Shown in pieces: positions 1-6,386 of a stretch of 6,386 nucleotides of DNA. Source of the DNA: Elusimicrobiota bacterium (GTDB lineage Bacteria; Elusimicrobiota; Elusimicrobia; UBA1565; UBA9628); NCBI GenBank assembly GCA_028717525.1, contig JAQUNT010000049.1:3237-9622 (forward strand). The letters are read 5' to 3'. Position 1 is the stretch's first letter. Every line of letters begins with the position of its first letter. The notes beneath the pieces were generated by a model, which saw only the letters and a program-made list of their open reading frames with translations, had not been told where the DNA came from and searched no databases. A program made the translations under genes and the position numbers.

Positions 1-1
1 C

Positions 2-1180
2 ACCGTCGCTTCCGCGACCGTGGCCCACGGCTGGTCGCACTACTTCCAGAACTTCATAGGCATCTTCGGGCTCACCATACCCAAGGCCATATCCATATCT
101 CCCTTCGACTACAGTCCGGAGCTGGGACGCCTGGTGGCCACCGGCTCGGTGCTCGACGTCCCGGCCATCGTCATCGCCTGCGTCATCACCTGCATCCTGA
201 TCGTAGGCATCAAGGAGAGCGCCACCTTCAACACCGCCATGGTGGCCGTCAAGGTGGTGGTGGTGTTCTTCGTCATCATCGTGGGCGCCTTCTACGTCCA
301 TCCCTCCAACTGGATCCCCTTCGCGCCGTATGGATTGACGGGGGTGAGCTTCTTCGGCCATACCCTCGTCGGCCAGACCGGGGTGGGGGGCGAGCCTTTG
401 GGCATGCTGGCCGGCGCGGCCATGATCTTCTTCGCCTACATCGGCTTCGACTCGGTCTCCACCCACTCCGAGGAAGCCGTCAACCCGCAGCGCGACGTCC
501 CCATCGGCATCATAGCCTCCCTGCTCCTTTGCACCGGGCTCTACATCGCGGTCTCCGCGATCCTGACCGGCATGGTGCCTTACGACCAGATCGACATCCA
601 CGCGCCCGTGGCCGACGCCTTCCGCCAGATCGGCCTGCCCTGGGCCCAGTTCATCATCGCGCTGGGCGCCATCGCCGGCATCACCTCGGTGCTGCTGGTG
701 CTCATGCTCAGCCAGCCGCGCGTCTTCTTGGCCATGGCGCGCGACGGCCTGGTGCCGCCGAGCATCTTCGGGGCCGTGCACCCGAAGTTCCGCACCCCGT
801 ACAAGTCCACCATCCTGACCGGCATCGTGGTGGGCCTGCTGGCCGCCTTCGTGCCCCTGCGCGTGCTGGCCGAGCTGGTCAACATCGGCACGCTCTTCGC
901 CTTCATGATCGTCTGCGCGGCCGTGCTCATCATGCGCCGCATCGAGCCGCACGCCAAGCGGCCCTTCCACTGCCCCCTGGTGCCGCTGGTCCCCATCCTG
1001 GGCATCGTCTTCTGCGCGGTGCTCATGTTCTCCTTGCCCGCGGAGAACTGGCTGCGGCTCATCGTGTGGCTGATGCTGGGCTTCATCATCTACTTCCTCT
1101 ACGGCCGCCACCACAGCGTGATGGCTCAGCACCGCAAGAGGTCCCAAAAGCCGCTGCCTCCCCCCATCGAGGCGAACTAG
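2..1180 (+). CDS. APC-superfamily amino acid permease, cationic amino acid transporter type (5'-truncated by window edge)
   Basis: This is the C-terminal ~392 residues of an inner-membrane amino acid permease; the frame is open from nt 2, so the true start lies outside the window. The visible part begins at the family segment VAHGWSHYFQNF, which in full-length relatives sits about 100 residues in. Family signatures follow in order: FFAYIGFDSVSTHSEEAVNP and the following QRDVPIGI (about residues 143-170 of the visible product), SQPRVFLAMARDGLVPP (237-253), TPYKSTILTG (265-274), LAELVNIGTLFAF (289-301) and RPFHCPLVPLVPILGI (320-335). These are hallmarks of the YfnA/CAT branch, which imports amino acids by proton-coupled or exchange transport. 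I count about nine hydrophobic segments and a basic, proline-rich cytoplasmic tail ending in EAN. Which amino acid is carried cannot be read from the sequence. The GTG at nt 20 is internal, not a start. The TAG stop touches the stop of the convergent phosphorylase gene. Confidence 0.93.
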   Translation, partial: TVASATVAHGWSHYFQNFIGIFGLTIPKAISISPFDYSPELGRLVATGSVLDVPAIVIACVITCILIVGIKESATFNTAMVAVKVVVVFFVIIVGAFYVHPSNWIPFAPYGLTGVSFFGHTLVGQTGVGGEPLGMLAGAAMIFFAYIGFDSVSTHSEEAVNPQRDVPIGIIASLLLCTGLYIAVSAILTGMVPYDQIDIHAPVADAFRQIGLPWAQFIIALGAIAGITSVLLVLMLSQPRVFLAMARDGLVPPSIFGAVHPKFRTPYKSTILTGIVVGLLAAFVPLRVLAELVNIGTLFAFMIVCAAVLIMRRIEPHAKRPFHCPLVPLVPILGIVFCAVLMFSLPAENWLRLIVWLMLGFIIYFLYGRHHSVMAQHRKRSQKPLPPPIEAN

Positions 1181-3682
<2,502 letters not shown>

Positions 3683-3697
<15 letters not shown>

Positions 3698-3716
3698 ACA
3701 TCATTAAGGAAAAAAA
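3683..3716. promoter_or_regulatory. AT-rich island between divergent glgP and EamA genes; candidate bidirectional start region
   Basis: This is a conspicuous AT-rich stretch in an otherwise GC-rich window. It contains a direct repeat ATCAT-AC-ATCAT (3693-3704), an AAGGA (3706-3710) and an A7 run (3710-3716). On the minus strand TATGAT (3699-3694) resembles a -10 box. It overlaps the first ATG of glgP and would place the transcript start close to the second ATG (3685). On the plus strand TATCAT (3692-3697) could serve the transporter. I see no good -35 hexamer for either, so the assignment rests on composition and on the divergent layout, which leaves no other space for promoters outside coding sequence. 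Confidence 0.35.
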
Positions 3717-3753
3717 CGCGGTCCGGGCGACGCATCTCAAGGTCCTGCTGGCC
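3703..3753 (+). other. Probable N-terminal extension of the EamA transporter, no canonical start codon
   Basis: The transporter frame stays open upstream of its first GTG (3754). Read from ATT at 3703 it gives (I)KEKNAVRATHLKVLLAV and continues into LIWGASFAFTK. HLKVLLAVLIWGASFAF has the shape of a normal EamA first helix preceded by a short charged N-terminus. No ATG, GTG or TTG occurs in this frame between 3661 and 3753. ATT at 3703 is a rare but known alternative initiator (infC uses ATT). AAGGA at 3706-3710 lies downstream of that codon, so it does not help an ATT start. A base error or a mutated ATG at 3703 would also explain the picture. Confidence 0.45.
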
Positions 3754-4626
3754 GTGCTCATCTGGGGCGCCTCCTTCGCCTTCACCAAGAGGGCTCTGGC
3801 CGAGGTCTCGCCCGCGGCCTTGGTCCTGGCGCGCTGCGGCCTGGGCAGCCTGTTCATGCTCGCTTTGGCCCGGCCTCCGGCTCTGTTCCGGGGGCTCAAG
3901 CCCAAGGAGTGGCTGCAGCTGCTGGCCATCAGCCTTTCCGGCGTGGTGGGCCAGCAGATGATCCAGGCCTTCGCCCTGCGCCACACCAGCGCCAACCACG
4001 CCGGCTGGATCCTGGCGTCCACCCCCATCGCCGTGGCGCTGGCCATGGCCCTGTTCTTCGGCGAGCGCATGGGCCTGCGCAGCTGGTCCGGCTTCGGCTT
4101 GGGCGGGCTCGGCGTGCTCCTCGTGACCGCTTCCCGCCAGCTCGTGGCCGGCACCGGGCTCATCCCGACCGGGCGGGGGGACGTCCTCGTCCTGGTCAGC
4201 TGCTGCAACTGGGCCCTCTATGTGGTCATGATGGACCGCTGGCTGAAGTCCAGGTCTCAGCGGGAGGTCACGGTCATGAGCATGGTGGCCGGGTTCGCGG
4301 TCATGACCGGGCTCGGCGCAGCCTCCGGGCAATGGCGGGACCTGCTCCAGGTCAGCCCCCAGGGCTGGGCCTGCCTGGGCTACCTGGGCCTGCTCTCCTC
4401 AGGTCTGGGCTACCTGTTCTGGAACGCCGGGGTGGAGGAGATCGGGCCTTCTGCGTCCGCGGTCTTCCTCTACCTGGAGCCCCTGGCGGCGCTGGCCGCG
4501 GGCCGGCTCATGCTTGGAGAAGGCATAGCGGCCACGTCAGTCCTGGGGGGCGCGTTGATCCTGGTCGGAGTCTACCGGGTCAACGCCGGGCGCCGGCTGC
4601 CCGCGGCTCCGGAAGAGGCGGCCTGA
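3754..4626 (+). CDS. DMT-superfamily EamA transporter, ten-helix drug/metabolite exporter type
   Basis: From the first canonical start (GTG 3754) this is 290 aa with two tandem EamA repeats of about five membrane helices each. Repeat 1 runs from LIWGASFAFTKRALAEVSPA through SGVVGQQMIQAFALRHTSAN (61-81) and the ILASTPIAVALAMALFFGER helix (87-105) to about residue 128. Repeat 2 starts at GDVLVLVSCCNWALYVVMMD (142-161) and includes LGLLSSGLGYLFWNAGVEEI (211-230), FLYLEPLAALAAGRLMLGE (238-256) and a last helix to about 275. These are standard EamA features of inner-membrane permeases that move amino acids, metabolites or drugs; the substrate is not predictable. The cytoplasmic tail is short and acidic. 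Helix 1 would be incomplete from this GTG (only three residues before the conserved Trp-Gly), although AAGG at 3739-3742 could act as a ribosome site 11 nt upstream. Translation probably begins farther upstream. The gene is divergent from glgP and convergent with the radical SAM gene. Confidence 0.92.
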   Translation: MLIWGASFAFTKRALAEVSPAALVLARCGLGSLFMLALARPPALFRGLKPKEWLQLLAISLSGVVGQQMIQAFALRHTSANHAGWILASTPIAVALAMALFFGERMGLRSWSGFGLGGLGVLLVTASRQLVAGTGLIPTGRGDVLVLVSCCNWALYVVMMDRWLKSRSQREVTVMSMVAGFAVMTGLGAASGQWRDLLQVSPQGWACLGYLGLLSSGLGYLFWNAGVEEIGPSASAVFLYLEPLAALAAGRLMLGEGIAATSVLGGALILVGVYRVNAGRRLPAAPEEAA

Positions 4627-4749
4627 GGCCGCGGCTCAGTTCTTTGCGGCGAGGGCCCGGTCCCGGACCAGGTCCGCGGCCGGAAACCGATCCGGTCAAT
4701 GGGGAAGTCCGGTGTCCCGCAGCCGTCTGGACCGGAGAGGTCCGGCTCG
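4627..4749. other. Convergent intergenic region, TCCGG-rich with nested inverted repeats
   Basis: These 123 bp separate the stop of the EamA gene from the stop of the radical SAM gene. The stretch holds no plausible gene. It contains an 8-bp inverted repeat GGCCGCGG / CCGCGGCC (4627-4634 and 4674-4681) around a 39-nt spacer that itself holds GGTCC-C-GGACC. TCCGG or CCGGA occurs six times here (from 4663, 4680, 4691, 4708, 4732 and 4741) and twice more just inside the radical SAM gene (4762, 4767). No T-run follows any of the stems on either strand. Confidence 0.6.
4727..4745. terminator. Small hairpin between convergent genes; weak terminator candidate
   Basis: CTGGACC (4727-4733), loop GGAGA, then GGTCCGG (4739-4745) pair over seven positions, one of them G-U when read as plus-strand RNA. 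It begins 4 nt past the stop of the radical SAM gene on the minus strand and 100 nt past the stop of the transporter gene on the plus strand. That placement suits 3'-end formation, but neither strand has the U-tract of an intrinsic terminator. Confidence 0.25.
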
Positions 4750-6204
4750 TCAGGCGCGCCTTCCGGTCCGGTACTCCTCCCAATGCCGATAACGCTCCAG
4801 GAAGCTGTCGAAGTAGGAGGCCATCGAGACGGCGCTGACCCTGCCCTCGAAATCGACGCGCACGCCGCAGGACGCGGCGGTGTCGAAGAGGCGTCGGAGC
4901 CGTTCCACGCGCGCCGGGAACGTGTTGCGGCCGTCCCGCGTCCTCCAATAGAGCACGTCATCCGCGGGCGCCAAGCCGTATCGGTCCGGCATCCCCAGCA
5001 GCTCGTGGATCGTGAAGAGGGAGGGGGCCAGGATCCTCGCGTGTCCGGAGTTGGAGCGGATGAAGGTCAGGGTCTCCTCGAAATCCTGTTCCGTCTCGGT
5101 CGGAAAGCCGACCATGAGGGCGGTGACGACCCCGATGCCCGCCGCTGCCGTGTCCCTCAGGACCCGGGCATTGAGTTCCGGCGCGGAATACTTCCGCATA
5201 TCCTTCAGGACCCGGGCGGAGCCGCTCTCGATGCCGTAGATCAGGAGACGGCAGCCCGCTTGGCGCATCTTGCGGAGCAGTCCCGGGGACATTTCTTCGC
5301 GGACGATCGCATAGCCTTCCCAGGAGAGAGCGAGTCCATCCGCGATGACCGCGTCGCAGAAAGAGCTCAGCTCCGGGATGGCCCCGTTGGTCAGGGAATC
5401 GCAGAAGAAGAAATGCGTGACCTCGGGGTCTCGGCGCAGCTGGTGGACGATCTCCGCGTGGACGCGCCGACCCGTCATGCGGCGGTACTCCTTCCGTTTG
5501 CCCCAGTCGCAGAAGACGCAGCTGCGGATGCAGCCTCGGCAGCTCTGGATCGTCTTGCCGCGATAGTCCGGCAGATGGAATCCCGTGAAATCGGCGAAAG
5601 GGAGATGTTCCAGATCGGGGCAGGCGCCCAGCTCGTCTTTCCAGGTGGAGGGGTCGTCCCGCAGCAGGACCCCCGGCTCGGCCTGCGCTTTCCCGGTCGC
5701 GGCGAGGCGTTCCATGAAGCGGGGGAAGGTGTGGTCGGCTTCTCCATGGAACACGGCGTCGACCGAGCCCGTCTTCAGGAAGTCCAGACAATCATGGAAT
5801 TTGGAGCAGGCGGGGCCGCCGAAGACGACCAGGAGCTTCGGGTCGCGCTTTTTGAGCATCCCGGCCACGTGCAGGCTCATCACGCTGTTGGAGAAGTAGG
5901 TGGTGAAGCCCGCCACGCGGGCCCCGCTGGCGAGCACGGCGGAGACGAACGAATCGAAATGGCCCTGGTACGCGGGGATGATGCGGCCGGCCGTGGAATC
6001 CCGGTCCGTCCAAGCCGTGTCGAGCGTCGGGAACTGCCTGAAGTCGGGGTCGCAGGCGGCCTGTCCGCGCCGGGACAGTTCCTTGTTCATGTCGAAGATG
6101 TCGACTTCGTGGCCTTCCGCCCGGAGCCGGGCGGCCAGCAGGGCCAGCGGCAAGGCCGGCAGCGTGCTGTCCCATTGCGGGCAGACGACCAAGGATGTTC
6201 TCAT
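4750..6204 (-). CDS. B12-binding-domain radical SAM protein, unknown substrate
   Basis: Complete 484-aa protein. Residues 1-200 look like a cobalamin-binding Rossmann domain: an N-terminal strand followed by LPLALLAARLRAEGHEVDIFDMNKEL, then VVFGGPACSKF (126-136) and VDAVFHGEAD (148-157). The classical DxHxxG cobalamin-ligand motif is not visible, as is common in this class. The radical SAM core starts at SCRGCIRSCVFCDW (221-234), with the [4Fe-4S] ligands Cys225, Cys229 and Cys232 (CxxxCxxC). It continues with FFFCDSLTNGAIPELSSFCD (265-284), YGIESGSARVLKDMRK (323-338) and GFPTETEQDFEETLTFI (366-382). Such enzymes cleave S-adenosylmethionine to a 5'-deoxyadenosyl radical; B12-binding members are often methyltransferases or ring-rearranging enzymes. 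Substrate and reaction here are unknown. The first ATG (6204) is used because the frame meets a stop at 6244-6246 with no other start between; GGGAG lies 3 nt upstream, rather close. There are 13 cysteines. Base composition is slightly lower in G+C than in the other genes. Confidence 0.9.
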   Translation of the reverse strand: MRTSLVVCPQWDSTLPALPLALLAARLRAEGHEVDIFDMNKELSRRGQAACDPDFRQFPTLDTAWTDRDSTAGRIIPAYQGHFDSFVSAVLASGARVAGFTTYFSNSVMSLHVAGMLKKRDPKLLVVFGGPACSKFHDCLDFLKTGSVDAVFHGEADHTFPRFMERLAATGKAQAEPGVLLRDDPSTWKDELGACPDLEHLPFADFTGFHLPDYRGKTIQSCRGCIRSCVFCDWGKRKEYRRMTGRRVHAEIVHQLRRDPEVTHFFFCDSLTNGAIPELSSFCDAVIADGLALSWEGYAIVREEMSPGLLRKMRQAGCRLLIYGIESGSARVLKDMRKYSAPELNARVLRDTAAAGIGVVTALMVGFPTETEQDFEETLTFIRSNSGHARILAPSLFTIHELLGMPDRYGLAPADDVLYWRTRDGRNTFPARVERLRRLFDTAASCGVRVDFEGRVSAVSMASYFDSFLERYRHWEEYRTGRRA

Positions 6205-6207
6205 GGG

Positions 6208-6248
6208 CTCCCGGGGATTCGCGCCGGGTGGTGATATGATAGCTCATA
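6208..6248 (-). promoter_or_regulatory. Candidate leader/promoter of the radical SAM gene
   Basis: An AT-rich patch at 6232-6248 stands out from its GC-rich surroundings. On the minus strand it holds TATCAT (6241-6236), a -10-like hexamer about 31 nt before the ATG. It overlaps a short dyad TATGA-TAGC-TCATA (6235-6248) that could be an operator. GGGAG at 6212-6208 is the likely ribosome site. No recognisable -35 box lies at the right distance, so the promoter call is weak. Confidence 0.3.
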
Positions 6249-6384
6249 GGCGGGGCGCCTGGTGGGCATCCTGGACCTCTGCTGCGAGCGCCTCCCAAGT
6301 CGATCGCGCCAGGGGCCTCCTTCCGCCTAGGCCCCTTGCCGCCCCGGCGTGGGCCCTTGGCTTCTGGCCGTGCCGGAGCGGCCG
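6244..6384 (-). CDS. Possible C-terminal tail of an upstream minus-strand gene (partial, uncertain)
   Basis: On the minus strand one frame is open from the window edge for 46 codons to TGA at 6244-6246. It ends in STWEALAAEVQDAHQAPRL, 39 nt before the radical SAM ATG. G/C by codon position, counted by hand, is about 83%, 65% and 78% for positions 1 to 3. That is compatible with coding, but the plus-strand reading of the same phase fits equally well up to its TAG at 6328. No family is recognised. If real, this gene would lie in the same direction as the radical SAM gene and could be cotranscribed with it. The stretch could equally be noncoding leader. Confidence 0.2.
   Translation of the reverse strand, partial: RPLRHGQKPRAHAGAARGLGGRRPLARSTWEALAAEVQDAHQAPRL
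6311..6336. other. Perfect 8-bp GC-rich inverted repeat (hairpin) upstream of radical SAM gene
   Basis: AGGGGCCT (6311-6318) and AGGCCCCT (6329-6336) are exact reverse complements separated by a 10-nt loop. Neither strand shows a T-run after the stem, so it is not a standard intrinsic terminator. On the minus strand a full AAGGAGG (6322-6316) spans the loop and the 3' arm, but no ATG, GTG or TTG lies at a usable distance behind it; the nearest is TTG at 6298, 17 nt on. The role is unknown. Confidence 0.4.
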
Positions 6385-6386
6385 GG

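Noticed and set aside
20..22. GTG at nt 20 as the start of the permease
   Set aside because: The frame is open to the left edge and the residues before it (TVASAT) fit the family alignment. Starting here would also remove the first helices of the permease.
3710..3716. A7 run as a programmed ribosomal frameshift site
   Set aside because: No upstream plus-strand frame with a start codon runs into it: one neighbouring frame stops at TAA 3705 just before the run and the other has no start nearby. A sequencing or mutation issue is the simpler explanation.
4699..6234. A 511-codon open frame on the plus strand, antisense to the radical SAM gene
   Set aside because: It is a by-product of high G+C and codon phase. 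Its translation is low-complexity and rich in Arg, Gly, Ala and Glu, with no recognisable motif, while the opposite strand carries clear radical SAM signatures over the same span.
6311..6336. The hairpin as an intrinsic terminator
   Set aside because: The stem is strong, but there is no T-run after it on either strand.
6205..6386. Cobalamin riboswitch or other known structured RNA upstream of the B12-type enzyme
   Set aside because: I could not find the B12 box (GCCACTG-like) or signatures of tRNA, SRP RNA, RNase P RNA or tmRNA. An unknown leader remains possible.

Overview
The window comes from a GC-rich bacterial chromosome: hand counts of sampled lines give roughly 58-80% G+C, with a strong preference for G/C in third codon positions. 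It is ordinary-looking chromosome. I see no transposase, integrase, tRNA, rRNA, CRISPR array or phage gene. No marker pins the taxon. A deep-branching, often uncultured high-GC lineage, for example among Elusimicrobiota or former Deltaproteobacteria, is only a guess from the style of the proteins.

Layout, left to right. (1) 2-1180, plus strand: the last ~392 codons of an APC-superfamily amino acid permease of the cationic amino acid transporter type, truncated by the window edge. (2) 1181-3697, minus strand: a complete glycogen/alpha-glucan phosphorylase (GlgP, 838 aa). Its stop codon directly abuts the permease stop with no base between. (3) 3683-3716: a short AT-rich island between divergent genes, which probably carries the start signals of both. 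(4) 3754-4626, plus strand: a DMT/EamA-family ten-helix transporter. Its canonical GTG start would cut off most of helix 1, and the open frame upstream lacks any ATG/GTG/TTG. (5) 4627-4749: a 123-bp convergent intergenic stretch rich in TCCGG/CCGGA and small inverted repeats. (6) 4750-6204, minus strand: a complete B12-binding-type radical SAM protein (484 aa). (7) 6205-6386: an upstream region with an AT-rich promoter-like patch, a strong GC hairpin and perhaps the tail of another minus-strand gene.

The four genes do not form one pathway or operon. Strands alternate (+, -, +, -), so each is at least locally its own transcription unit. GlgP releases glucose-1-phosphate from storage glucan. 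The two transporters move small organic solutes, with substrate not readable from sequence. The radical SAM enzyme is an orphan without a recognisable partner here.

I do not see an undescribed multi-gene system. The points most worth checking are the missing canonical start of the EamA transporter, the Asn-to-Cys substitution two residues before the PLP lysine of GlgP, the zero-spaced back-to-back stop codons, and the orphan radical SAM protein with its structured leader.
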